A DNA stretch of 64,000 bases, taken from CAUPWF01 sp964367685. GTDB lineage: Bacteria; Bacillota; Clostridia; Lachnospirales; Lachnospiraceae. The position numbers were made by a program, and so were the translations under genes. Under the pieces are notes generated by a model. It saw only the letters and a list, made by a program, of their open reading frames with translations. It searched no databases and had not been told where the DNA came from. Where the stretch lies: assembly GCA_964367685.1 (NCBI GenBank), contig CAYIYM010000004.1:1-64000 (forward strand). The letters run 5' to 3'. Positions 18,167 to 27,136 of the stretch are shown here, one piece after another; within the stretch, counting starts at the first letter, position 1; each line of letters opens with the position of its first letter.

Positions 18167-18340
18167 TTAAACAGAGATATGAATGTTCTTAATTTCAAAC
18201 ACATAAGTTTTGCACACCATAGGCGCTTTGTTTACTGTTTCCATATAGCCGGTGTTATAGTTTTTGTATGCGCTTCGAATGCGCCCAATTCCCCAGGTTA
18301 CTTGTTGGATAAAATGATATCTATCTACAATAACATTTAG
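18167..18340 (-). pseudogene. Remnant of an ISL3-like transposase
   Basis: Read on the minus strand this is an open frame of 57 codons ending in TAA (18167-18169). It has a block VIVDRYHFIQQVTWGIGRIR that resembles the conserved DDE-domain segment of ISL3-family transposases (V-D-x-Y-H-F-x-x-Q-V-x-W-A), then a C-terminal GYMETVNK...VFEIKNIHISV. Stop codons lie just upstream, there is no start codon, and the normal 400-residue body is absent. It looks like a deleted, decayed insertion-sequence fragment. No terminal inverted repeats are visible. The assignment rests on one motif. Confidence 0.45.
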
Positions 18341-18508
18341 CTAATTCTATATATGTCCCACATATTTGTTATGAGTATTCATAAAAAAATAGCATAGAAA
18401 TGGATATGTTTTGGCAAAATCAACAAAAAAACTGTGATATTTTTGTCAATAATAGCAAGACTAAAATGGTATACAAGTTATTAGGTATGTGCTAATATAT
18501 AGCTATGT

Positions 18509-18560
18509 ATACGTATTCAATAAATAAAGTATACGTGTGTCGAAAAATGCATACGTATGC
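18509..18560 (+). promoter_or_regulatory. Three ATACGT-centred operator-like sites
   Basis: ATACGTAT at 18509-18516, ATACGT at 18531-18536 and the perfect palindrome GCATACGTATGC at 18549-18560 lie within 52 bases, just upstream of the first SnoaL gene. CG-centred palindromes are typical LacI-family sites, and a LacI-family gene closes this cluster at 23776. Centre spacings of about 21 bases (two helical turns) suggest same-face binding. Confidence 0.6.
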
Positions 18561-18577
18561 AGATAGGTGGAGAGAAA

Positions 18578-19582
18578 ATGAGCAAGTATTTAGAGGCGAA
18601 AAAAATCGTAAGAGAATATTTCAAGGAGATGGAATCTGCAAAACAATGTGAAGTTATTAACGTGATGCAGCGTTATATGTCAGATGACTATAATTTCAAG
18701 GGTGTATACCCTTTCCGTGAGCAAGAAGGTGTAGAAAATGCAGCTACATCGTTCTTTATTCCTCTTAAGCAAGCATTATCAAGTATGCAAAGAAGACAGG
18801 ATATCTTTATCGGTGGGAGCAATGAGATGGATGGGTCAACTTGGGTAATGAGCATGGGACATTTTATGGGATTGTTTGATGCTGATTGGTTAGGGATTCG
18901 TAAGACTCGCAAGATGATAAGTCTAAGATATGCAGAATTTAACTGTGTTGAAGGGGGGAAAATCACAAAAACAGGATTATTTGTTGATATAATTGGATTT
19001 ATGCAACAAGCTGGGTGCAACCCAATGCCACCACAAACAGGTCAATATTTTGTATATCCAGGACCTAAAAATCATGATGGTCTGTTGTTTGAGGATGCTA
19101 ATGAAGAAGAAGGAATTGCAACACTAGCTCTTGTTAATAAGATGGTAGACGATTTATCAGCATTGAATGAGAGCGGTTCTATGGGGTGTCCACCAGAGGT
19201 GTTGGAAAAATCGTGGGCTAAGGATATGGTATGGTATGGTCCAGGCGGAATTGGAGCATCATATACAATTCCTAGATATCAAGAACAGCACCAATTACCA
19301 TTTAGAAATAACCTAGGAGATAAGAAGTTTAACGGACATGTTTGCAGGTTTGCTGAAGGAAATTTCGCTTGCTTTTTTGGATGGCCAAACTTATCTAATA
19401 GACCACTTGGCGGATTCTTGGGAATGCCAGGAGGAATAGAAGCTGATATGCAAGTTGTAGACGTGTATTACAGGGAAGGAGACAAACTAGCCGAGAACTG
19501 GGTGCTAATAGATATTCCATTTTGGCTTAAGCAGCAGGGATTAGATGTATTGGAGAGAACACAAACAATCTATAACAAATAG
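18578..19582 (+). CDS. Tandem SnoaL/NTF2-fold protein, function unknown (1)
   Basis: This 334-residue protein appears to hold two SnoaL-like (NTF2-fold) domains, about residues 1-160 and 170-334. Conserved-looking elements are EYFKEMESAKQCEVINVMQRYMSDDYNF and a matching second half LEKSWAKDMVWYGPGGIGASYTIPRYQEQHQ. SnoaL-fold enzymes include ring cyclases, isomerases, dehydratases and hydrolases; no catalytic assignment is possible here. An ATG at 18557 lies inside the upstream palindrome; AGGTGGAG at 18565-18572 points to 18578. It is the first gene of a five-gene set with a second tandem-SnoaL protein, two transporters and a LacI regulator. No signal peptide is present. Confidence 0.7.
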   Translation: MSKYLEAKKIVREYFKEMESAKQCEVINVMQRYMSDDYNFKGVYPFREQEGVENAATSFFIPLKQALSSMQRRQDIFIGGSNEMDGSTWVMSMGHFMGLFDADWLGIRKTRKMISLRYAEFNCVEGGKITKTGLFVDIIGFMQQAGCNPMPPQTGQYFVYPGPKNHDGLLFEDANEEEGIATLALVNKMVDDLSALNESGSMGCPPEVLEKSWAKDMVWYGPGGIGASYTIPRYQEQHQLPFRNNLGDKKFNGHVCRFAEGNFACFFGWPNLSNRPLGGFLGMPGGIEADMQVVDVYYREGDKLAENWVLIDIPFWLKQQGLDVLERTQTIYNK

Positions 19583-19601
19583 CAAAGGAGTCTAAAGTGT
19601 C

Positions 19602-20783
19602 ATGGCAGATAAAAAAGTAGCAGAGCCTACAAAAATAGCAGCTAAGGAGAATGAGAAGATGGCAGATAAAACAGTACGAAGAGAAATTAATATGACAGAA
19701 AACAAAGTCTTTTACGGGAATGGAAGCGAAGTACAAGAAGTAGGTGTTATGGATTATAATGATTTTTCTAAACAGACTAAGAGAGAACAAGATATCAAAG
19801 GATTCGATCCTCAATACCGAGATTTTGTTGATTATATTATGACTATTACGCATCAGATATGGGAAGAAAAAGGAATTGGTGTTATCTATGATACATATCA
19901 TAATAATGTTACAATGCACCTAGGAACAGCAAGTTTAGTAGGAATCAAAGATGTTGTTTCTAATACACTTCAGACATTGCACGCCTTTCCAGATCGTCGA
20001 TTGATTGGGCAGAATGTTATTTGGTCTAATTTTGGGAAAGACGGATACTTATCATCTCATAGAGTAATGTCAACTGCTACAAATTTAGGAGATAGTAATT
20101 TCGGACCTGCAACAGGGAAAAAGATTAGTTTTAGAACAGTTATTGACTGTGCAACTACACATAATAGAATTCATGAAGAATGGTTAGTTCGCGACAATTT
20201 ATGGATTGTAACACAATTAGGTTTTGATCCACATGAAGTAGCTAAACGTATGGCAAGAGCATCTAAGTTAAAAATAAATCCACTTCAGAGCACATATGGT
20301 TTGTGTGAGTCTATGGAAGGACAATTTATGCCTACAAAATATGTGGCAAAGGATGATTCCGTGGGTGAGATGATGTTAGAAATGGTAAGTACAGTTTATA
20401 ATGCCAAATATATAAATGAAGTGAAAAAATACTATTATGACAATGCTTGTATTCATTTTATTTGTGATAAGGATCTTAATGGATATGATGAAATTCAAGG
20501 AATGATTCTTAGTTTATTAGCATCTGTTCCAGCAGGAAGCTACGAAGCGGAGAGAGTAACATGTACAGATAGGCCAAATGGAGATGGATATGATGTGTCA
20601 TTACGTTGGAGATTACGTGGAATCAATGAGGGGATTGGATTCTTTGGAGCTCCATCAGGAAAACATTTAGATATTATGGGAATCTCACATTTTCATGTGA
20701 TGAATAACAAGATTATTGAGGAGTGGGTAACATTTGATGGTATTGATGTACTCAAGCAAAAGTATGTGGGAATTGAAGACTAA
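19602..20783 (+). CDS. Tandem SnoaL/NTF2-fold protein, function unknown (2)
   Basis: This 393-residue protein is similar in plan to the preceding one but only distantly alike. After a variable N-terminal 60 residues, one SnoaL-like domain contains MHLGTASLVGIKDVVSNTLQTLHAFPDRRL and HNRIHEEWLVRDNLWIVTQLGFDP, and a second contains VKKYYYDNACIHFICDKDLNGYDEI and HFHVMNNKIIEEWVTFDGIDVLKQ. The EEW motif in each half is typical of SnoaL-like proteins. The start is ambiguous: AGGAG plus ATGGCAGATAAAA is duplicated 57 bases apart in frame, so 19602 and 19659 are both credible. It starts 20 bases after the first SnoaL gene, so the products probably act together. Confidence 0.72.
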   Translation: MADKKVAEPTKIAAKENEKMADKTVRREINMTENKVFYGNGSEVQEVGVMDYNDFSKQTKREQDIKGFDPQYRDFVDYIMTITHQIWEEKGIGVIYDTYHNNVTMHLGTASLVGIKDVVSNTLQTLHAFPDRRLIGQNVIWSNFGKDGYLSSHRVMSTATNLGDSNFGPATGKKISFRTVIDCATTHNRIHEEWLVRDNLWIVTQLGFDPHEVAKRMARASKLKINPLQSTYGLCESMEGQFMPTKYVAKDDSVGEMMLEMVSTVYNAKYINEVKKYYYDNACIHFICDKDLNGYDEIQGMILSLLASVPAGSYEAERVTCTDRPNGDGYDVSLRWRLRGINEGIGFFGAPSGKHLDIMGISHFHVMNNKIIEEWVTFDGIDVLKQKYVGIED

Positions 20784-20814
20784 ATATTAGCGAGATAAAT
20801 AAGGGGACAATAAG

Positions 20815-22095
20815 ATGAGTGAAAAATCAAAAGCATCAACAATAGACGAAAGTGGAGTTATACTAGGAAAAAATTATAGTAATTTAAAGCGTTTTTTGGC
20901 CTTTTTTTCTATAGCAATTATATATTTCTTTTATTGTTATAATTTTATGGTTAATACGTTTATGCAAACGACTATGACGGCGGCTATCGCAGATGGTGGG
21001 TTCGGAATGACAGATATAGAAGCAGCAGAAATCTTTGCTGTTATGTCATTAGGAACAATCCCAGGAACATTTTTATTTGGTTGGATTTCAACCAAAATAG
21101 GAAAAAAGAGAACAATTATAGCAATTGCACTTTTAATTGCAGTAACTACATATATACCAATGTTAAGTCCGACCAATGTTATGCTATGGCAGAGTACAAG
21201 ATTTTGTGCAGGAGTGGTGCTTGGTGGTGTATTCGGTTGTGCAATGCCACTTGTTGCAGATATGTTCCCTAGCAAATACCGTGGAAAACTTGCGGCTACG
21301 TTAACAGCACTCTATTCATTGGCGATGATGTTTGGTGGGCAAGTATACGGGTTCTTTGGATCAGCAAATTGGGAAATGTTAATGTATACAGTAATTATAC
21401 CACCGATTATAGGAGCGGTTCTTGCATTTATCTTTGTTCCTGATGATTACGAATATACAAAAGAAGTAGTAGCAAAAGGAAAAGAAGAAGGTGAAAGAAT
21501 AAATTACTTTAGCATGTTTAAAGGGAAATACTTATGGATAGGGCTCGGAACAATTTTATTATCAGGAGCAAACTTCACTGCATATTCAGTATTCTCTAAT
21601 AATGCAATACAATATATTGAAAATAGCGTTGGTTTATCAGCTGCGACAGCAGGAGCAATTTTTAGTTTACAAGGATTGGGACAATTAGCTGGGTATTTCA
21701 CATGGGGAACAATTGCGGACAAATTCGGTCGTAAGGTACCACTGATTGGATTTTTATTAACAGCAGTATTAGTTTTTGTTTATTCAATGCTAGGTGCGGA
21801 CAGCGAATCAATATTCTATATAGTATCCCTATTAATCGGATTTGGATTTGGTTATTCAGGAGCTTGGGGAGCATATTATACAGAATTATTCCCTAATAAA
21901 TATCGTTCTTTATCCGCGGGAATATCGTTTAATGGTGGAAGAATTATATCTACATTCTCGATTCCAGCAGCGGCAGGACTTATTACAGGAACGTCAGGGA
22001 TGAGAGTTATTTATTATGTGGTAATAGCAGTTTGTGTTGCAGGTACAGTAATCTGGGCGCTTTTACCAGAAACATTAAATAAAGAAAAGTCATAA
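20815..22095 (+). CDS. MFS transporter
   Basis: This 426-residue protein has 12 predicted spans and the major-facilitator signature between spans 2 and 3 (GWISTKIGKKRT, about residues 88-99), repeated in the second half as GTIADKFGRKVPLIG. The overall pattern is that of the metabolite:H+ symporter group, many of which carry small organic or aromatic acids. AAGGGGAC precedes the ATG. It follows the SnoaL genes by 31 bases and is separated from the SSS symporter gene by a very long hairpin. The substrate is presumably that of the SnoaL pathway, by position only. Confidence 0.88.
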   Translation: MSEKSKASTIDESGVILGKNYSNLKRFLAFFSIAIIYFFYCYNFMVNTFMQTTMTAAIADGGFGMTDIEAAEIFAVMSLGTIPGTFLFGWISTKIGKKRTIIAIALLIAVTTYIPMLSPTNVMLWQSTRFCAGVVLGGVFGCAMPLVADMFPSKYRGKLAATLTALYSLAMMFGGQVYGFFGSANWEMLMYTVIIPPIIGAVLAFIFVPDDYEYTKEVVAKGKEEGERINYFSMFKGKYLWIGLGTILLSGANFTAYSVFSNNAIQYIENSVGLSAATAGAIFSLQGLGQLAGYFTWGTIADKFGRKVPLIGFLLTAVLVFVYSMLGADSESIFYIVSLLIGFGFGYSGAWGAYYTELFPNKYRSLSAGISFNGGRIISTFSIPAAAGLITGTSGMRVIYYVVIAVCVAGTVIWALLPETLNKEKS

Positions 22096-22097
22096 AC

Positions 22098-22145
22098 ATA
22101 TCCTATACAAGACTCGAGTTAATCCTTGAGTCTTGTATAGGATAT
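22098..22145 (+). other. Very stable 18-bp intercistronic hairpin
   Basis: ATATCCTATACAAGACTC (22098-22115) and GAGTCTTGTATAGGATAT (22128-22145) pair perfectly over 18 bp with a 12-base loop. AAATAAGG follows rather than a T run, so it is not a classical intrinsic terminator. It sits between two transporter genes of the same orientation and may set their relative expression. Confidence 0.75.
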
Positions 22146-22167
22146 AAATAAGGAAGGAGGATGACAC

Positions 22168-23745
22168 ATGATATCAATGATTGATGGTATAATTATTGTT
22201 TTATATCTAGGAATCATGATTGTCATAGGATATTTCTCGGGGAAAAATAATGAAAACCAACAAGATTATTTTCTTGCAAGACGTTCTATGCCATTTATTC
22301 CGATTGCACTGTCAGTTGCAGCTACCATGATTAGTGCAAACGGATTTATAGGTGGGCCAGGGTGGGCCTACAACGAGGGAATGTATCCCTTTATGGTTAA
22401 CATATCAGTACCTATAGCTGTATTAGTTGCATTAAGTATTACAACACCTGTGATATATCATCTTAAAATTACATCCGTATATGAATATATGGGGATGCGA
22501 CTTGGGAAATATTCACGAGTACTTACTATTACACAGTTTTTTGTGAATTCGATTATTCAAGTTAGTTCTATGGTATTTATTCCAGTGTTAATACTTGAAT
22601 TGATGACGGGATGGTCCTTCTATGTACTTGTGCCATTTGTAGTTATTACTGCAATTATATATACATTATTAGGTGGAATACGTGCAGTAATATGGACAGA
22701 CAGTATACAGATGGTTGTAGTTATAGGAGCAGTTATACTCGTTATTATTGTAGCATTAAATGGAATTGGACTTGGATTTTTTGATACATTAGCTGTAGCG
22801 AAGGAGGCAGGAAAACTAGATACACTCGACTTCCGTACAGATCTAACAATAACAAATACATTCTGGGCCACAGTCTTTGGGGGTGCAGCAATGTGGATTC
22901 GATATTTTTGTTTTGATCAAGCACAAGTACAGAGAGTATTGACTGCAAAATCATTAGATGGTGCGCGGAAGTCATTTGTAGTTAGTGCATTTATAATGAA
23001 CATTGTTTATTATGTAATGCTACTGGTAGGTGCAGTCTTATTTGTTTATTATGATGGAGTAGCATTTGGGAGTAGTAATGAGATTATGATTTTATTTGTT
23101 GTGAATGAAATGCCAGTAGGAATCATTGGATTAATTATTGCAGGTGTATTTGCTGCAGCTATGTCTAGTGTGGATTCCCTTTTAAATAGTATGACAGCAG
23201 TATTTACAAAGGATATATATGAACCTATATTTAACAAAAAGAAAGAAGCTTCTCTAAAAGTGAGTATGGTTATATCTATAGTGATCGGTATTATCATGAT
23301 TATTGTAGTTTATATAGGGTTTAATGGAAGTGTAAAATCTATTCTTGATTTAGTAGGCGCCTATATTTCTTATTTTTCTGGTCCTGCATTGGGAGCATTT
23401 GTCTTAGCAATGTTTACAAGAAGAGCAAATGACAAAGGCGTAGCACTTGGGTTTGTGGCAGGAATGATAATCGGGTATATAATTGCGACAACTTATTCAA
23501 TTAGCTGGTTGTGGAATCCATTAATTGGTGCTACACTAACAATAGTGATTGGGTATTTGCTAAGTATGATGTGTAAGAATACAAATACTTCTGAAATGGA
23601 AGCATTAACAGCGTGGGAAGTTCGTAAGAAGTTAAAAACAACTGGTGAGAAACACCTTCCATTTTCTTTTGGAAAAGTAGAAATTATTGTAATAGTGTTC
23701 TTTTTATTACAATTTGTATTTTTGGCAATTGTACAATACTCATAG
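22168..23745 (+). CDS. Sodium:solute symporter (SSS family)
   Basis: This 525-residue protein has about 13-14 spans and family features such as IGYFSGKNNENQQDYFLARRSMPFIPIALSVAATMIS near the N terminus, and GVFAAAMSSVDSLLNSMTAVFTKDIYEPI around residue 325, which carries the sodium-site segment. The family couples sodium to uptake of sugars, amino acids or organic acids. AAGGAGG precedes the ATG. It is the second transporter in this cluster, between the MFS gene and the LacI regulator, so the cluster can import either two related compounds or one compound under different conditions. Confidence 0.93.
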   Translation: MISMIDGIIIVLYLGIMIVIGYFSGKNNENQQDYFLARRSMPFIPIALSVAATMISANGFIGGPGWAYNEGMYPFMVNISVPIAVLVALSITTPVIYHLKITSVYEYMGMRLGKYSRVLTITQFFVNSIIQVSSMVFIPVLILELMTGWSFYVLVPFVVITAIIYTLLGGIRAVIWTDSIQMVVVIGAVILVIIVALNGIGLGFFDTLAVAKEAGKLDTLDFRTDLTITNTFWATVFGGAAMWIRYFCFDQAQVQRVLTAKSLDGARKSFVVSAFIMNIVYYVMLLVGAVLFVYYDGVAFGSSNEIMILFVVNEMPVGIIGLIIAGVFAAAMSSVDSLLNSMTAVFTKDIYEPIFNKKKEASLKVSMVISIVIGIIMIIVVYIGFNGSVKSILDLVGAYISYFSGPALGAFVLAMFTRRANDKGVALGFVAGMIIGYIIATTYSISWLWNPLIGATLTIVIGYLLSMMCKNTNTSEMEALTAWEVRKKLKTTGEKHLPFSFGKVEIIVIVFFLLQFVFLAIVQYS

Positions 23746-23775
23746 AGCGAAAAAAGTATAAGGGAGTTGTAAAAA

Positions 23776-24792
23776 TTGTATTTTGATAAATCAGTAACAT
23801 CTAAAGATGTAGCTAAATTAGCAGGTGTATCTCAACCGACTGTTTCACGTGTATTTAATCGTTCAGAAAAATATAGAGTAAAAGACGATGTTCAGCAGAG
23901 GGTATTAGAAGCGGCAAAAGAGTTGGGCTATCGGCCGAATCTAGTTGCACGAGGGATGATTAGTGGAAAAACAAATATTGTAGCACTGGTAGTTGGGGAT
24001 AGTCTAGGACCATTTTACAATAAAATTATTAACATGTTTATTGCTAGAGTACAAGAGTTGGGGAAACAATGTCTTGTATTTAAGGTTCCAAGACAGGGGA
24101 GAATGGAACCAATTATAGAGAGAGTAATTCAGTTCCAAGTAGAAGCTGTAATTATTACGGCTTCTGCTATGACGAAAGTTATGGCTGAAACAATTGTTCA
24201 CAATCATATTCCGGTTATTTTATTTAATCGATATATTCCAGGAATTGATAGCAATATTGTTTATGTAGATACGGTTGAGGGTTCTAAAAAAGTGGCAGAT
24301 TTCTTTGGAAAGCAAAAGCATAAAAGAGTGGGATGTATTCACTTCTCTCAAGAAACTGCTGAGGAATTAGATAAAAAGAATGGATTTTACGAGAGATTAA
24401 AGTATTATGGAATAGATGTGATATGCGCAGAAGAATCAGGATATGATTATCAAGAAGGATATGAAGCTGGAAGAAGGATACTCACTACAGAGAACCCACC
24501 AACTGCGATTTTTTGCACAAGTGATTTGATCGCACTTGGTGTAATGGATGTTGCAAGACGTGAATTTGGCATAGCTATTCCAGAAGAATTAGAAATAATA
24601 GGATATGATGATATTGAGATGGCGAGATGGGACAGTTATTCACTTACCACGGTAAGGCAACCTCTTGATGATATGGTAGATGCTGTGATGAAAGTATTGA
24701 AACAATGTCTGGTAGAGGGTAATAATAAACCGCAAGTGGTTCAAGTTGAGTCAAAACTTATCGAACGTAATTCTACACGAAAACATGAATAG
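23776..24792 (+). CDS. LacI-family transcriptional regulator
   Basis: This 338-residue protein has the LacI helix-turn-helix and hinge (TSKDVAKLAGVSQPTVSRVFN, residues 8-28, then ELGYRPNLVARGM) followed by a periplasmic-binding-protein-like effector domain with IGYDDIEMARWDSYSLTTVRQP near the end. The start is TTG, chosen because AGGGAG lies nine bases upstream and no ATG is available before the HTH. It closes the SnoaL-transporter cluster and probably binds the ATACGT palindromes at 18509-18560. LacI members usually respond to sugars or sugar acids, which hints at the class of substrate. Confidence 0.93.
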   Translation: MYFDKSVTSKDVAKLAGVSQPTVSRVFNRSEKYRVKDDVQQRVLEAAKELGYRPNLVARGMISGKTNIVALVVGDSLGPFYNKIINMFIARVQELGKQCLVFKVPRQGRMEPIIERVIQFQVEAVIITASAMTKVMAETIVHNHIPVILFNRYIPGIDSNIVYVDTVEGSKKVADFFGKQKHKRVGCIHFSQETAEELDKKNGFYERLKYYGIDVICAEESGYDYQEGYEAGRRILTTENPPTAIFCTSDLIALGVMDVARREFGIAIPEELEIIGYDDIEMARWDSYSLTTVRQPLDDMVDAVMKVLKQCLVEGNNKPQVVQVESKLIERNSTRKHE

Positions 24793-24832
24793 AAAAGATC
24801 TAAAGGCAAAAATTAAACTAATATCTAAAAGA

Positions 24833-24885
24833 GCAAATACAAGTTACGAATCCAGGAATGGAGAGGTCTTGTATTTGCTTTTTTT
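24833..24885 (+). terminator. Intrinsic terminator after the LacI gene
   Basis: GCAAATACAAG (24833-24843) pairs over 11 bp with CTTGTATTTGC (24868-24878), followed by seven T (24879-24885). Confidence 0.88.
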
Positions 24886-24909
24886 AGTTTTGATAAGATC
24901 TGCTATTTA

Positions 24910-26994
24910 TTATTCGGATAGGCTCACAATATATTCTGCAAAAAAGGTTTTAAAGGTTTTGTAAATGTGTTTTACAGCAGAATCATTATCTCCTGCAAGC
25001 ACCATATCAATTAACTTAGATTCCTCTACAAGAGTACTACTAATACAACCTAAAATTTCGCTATTAAGTTTTGCATTTTCATCTTGCGGAATAAGCATGA
25101 CAAAGATGATTTTTATGCCTTTAAAGTCAGGTGATTTAAAGGAATCTAAATCTACATTGGTAAAAATATTAAATGAAGGAGAATTAACACCTTTACTTCT
25201 AGCATGTAATAGTGCAAATTCAAATTCAGGGAAAATCTGGCTTGAAATATTTTCTCTTTTTAAAATATCGTCGGCGACTATTGTACTGTCATCACCTTCC
25301 TTACAAGCAAGTTTCGAGATTTGTTCAACTGCATTTAAAAAATCGATATTTGTATCAAGTTTGTATATGTTCATGGTATTTGCAATACTTCTCATCTGAT
25401 TAGCTAAAAAGGAGATTGTTTCAAGCTCTAATGTTAAACTAACCTCTTTCCTTTCTATTTCTTGAACCTCATATTTTCTAATCAATTTTCGGATATTATC
25501 AATATCATTTTCAGGTAGTAAGGGTTTTACTTCTAGAACTTCAATGTCATTAGTGTTAAGTGGTAGGCTTGATATCAAAAAATCCTCTTTATTAATAACA
25601 GAAGCATCAATATCATTTTTTCCGTAGGCAGTTAATAGTACTCGTTCCTTGAAAATATGTTTGAGTTTCGAGCGCATAAGCCGTGATAAGCCAATTCCAC
25701 TAGAACATATAATTCCAATATTTACAATTTTAGTTTTCGATTTAGCTGTCTCGAGTCTAACAAGTGCAGCGGCAAAATGAACTGTCAAAAATCCGATTTC
25801 TGCGTCAGGTATAGTTCGACCGATATATTTTTCAAGTACTAAAGCTGCATTTTCACACTTAGCATAAACATCTTTATATTGAGCGCGAACCTCATTTAGC
25901 ATGGGATTATGTATTTTCATGCCATTTGTTAACCGAACGATAGTAGGGGATAGATGTGCCAAAAGGCTATACAGAAAGTCTTCATCTTGTTTCAGTAGAT
26001 AAGCTTTAGTTTCATCAAAAGCATAAATCATATCATCGGCTATTATCTTTGTATTTTCATGGTTGATATTCAAATTACTATGTATTTTTTCATATTTTGA
26101 GGCGCGAATATGTAAATATATGTAAGAAATTTCGTCTTTGGATATAGAGATTTCAAATTCTTCTTCTAGTTCAATTGCGATTTTTTCGGCTAACCTATAA
26201 TCGGCATCTGAGGGTTGTATATCTAAATGATGAGAACTTTCTTCTATAGTTTCATTAGAGAGTATTCGTTTAACGGCTATGCTTGTATGCATAATTAAAC
26301 TAGTGTATGAGCTTTCAGTAAGATCTTCCAAATGAGTGTTGTTAAGGCTATTCGTGCAGTCAATAACACGTCTTATTGTATCTTCGCCAAGTATTTGCAT
26401 GAAGCCAGAGTTTTGAAACTCTACTAAAATATCAGGTTTAGTTGACTCCTCTTCATATATGCTGAGTAAAAAATTAGCATCAATACTCTCGGTTATGAAG
26501 GATTTAATAGCTTTACGATAATTCGCTTCAATTCCATTTACAGAAATTCCACTCCCAGGCTTTTTGATTATCTTCAAATTAAATTTTTTAAACCAATCTT
26601 CCAAAGCCTCCAAATCAGTACTTATAGTTGCTTCACTAACCTTAAATTTGGTACTATACCAGAATAGTTTTTTTACACTCTTATCTTTCAAAAGTTCAAG
26701 TATTAATTTTTTTCGTCTATATTCTCGATCGGTATCATCGATATTATTTTCAGCTTTTAATTTACTCAACAGAATTTGTTTATCAATATCTTCTCCGACA
26801 ATCCAAACACCTACACCAGTTTTTGAAGTGAATTTCAAATTATATGGTAATAAACTTTTGGGCAAAGATTCAAGTTCACGTTGAATTGTTCTTTTACTCA
26901 CGCCTATTTTTTCAGCTAACTTTACAACGGAAATGGGTGAGTCTTCTTCAAGCATTATAAGCAATGTTTTTCTAGCTCTCGCACTTAAATCCAT
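24910..26994 (-). CDS. mtlR: MtlR-type PTS-regulated transcriptional activator
   Basis: This 694-residue protein has the full MtlR layout: an N-terminal HTH (SPISVVKLAEKIGVSKRTIQREL), an Mga-like second HTH, two PRD domains (about residues 190-400), an EIIB-like domain with phosphorylatable Cys in IICSSGIGLSRLM, and a C-terminal EIIA-like domain with His in FALLHARSKG. Such activators turn on mannitol-type PTS operons and are controlled by phosphorylation through HPr and the EIIs. It lies last in the minus-strand PTS cluster, after a hairpin. Conserved sites upstream of ptsI and mtlF are its likely targets. GAAAGGAGA precedes the ATG. Confidence 0.88.
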   Translation of the reverse strand: MDLSARARKTLLIMLEEDSPISVVKLAEKIGVSKRTIQRELESLPKSLLPYNLKFTSKTGVGVWIVGEDIDKQILLSKLKAENNIDDTDREYRRKKLILELLKDKSVKKLFWYSTKFKVSEATISTDLEALEDWFKKFNLKIIKKPGSGISVNGIEANYRKAIKSFITESIDANFLLSIYEEESTKPDILVEFQNSGFMQILGEDTIRRVIDCTNSLNNTHLEDLTESSYTSLIMHTSIAVKRILSNETIEESSHHLDIQPSDADYRLAEKIAIELEEEFEISISKDEISYIYLHIRASKYEKIHSNLNINHENTKIIADDMIYAFDETKAYLLKQDEDFLYSLLAHLSPTIVRLTNGMKIHNPMLNEVRAQYKDVYAKCENAALVLEKYIGRTIPDAEIGFLTVHFAAALVRLETAKSKTKIVNIGIICSSGIGLSRLMRSKLKHIFKERVLLTAYGKNDIDASVINKEDFLISSLPLNTNDIEVLEVKPLLPENDIDNIRKLIRKYEVQEIERKEVSLTLELETISFLANQMRSIANTMNIYKLDTNIDFLNAVEQISKLACKEGDDSTIVADDILKRENISSQIFPEFEFALLHARSKGVNSPSFNIFTNVDLDSFKSPDFKGIKIIFVMLIPQDENAKLNSEILGCISSTLVEESKLIDMVLAGDNDSAVKHIYKTFKTFFAEYIVSLSE

Positions 26995-27073
26995 TCTCTA
27001 TTCTCCTTTCAAGTGATATTTAGGTAAGATGTTGTATTGTAATATATATCAAATATACTAAAGAAATACGAAA

Positions 27074-27116
27074 AATGCCAGTAGAATCCTTTTTAACAAA
27101 GTCATCTACTTGCATT
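27074..27116 (-). terminator. Hairpin between mtlA and mtlR
   Basis: On the minus strand AATGCAAGTAGA pairs with TCTACTGGCATT (one mismatch) across an 18-base loop, and TTTTT overlaps its 3-prime end. It resembles an attenuating terminator that would limit read-through from mtlA to mtlR. Confidence 0.5.
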
Positions 27117-27136
27117 ATTCTATTCTACATATTTTA

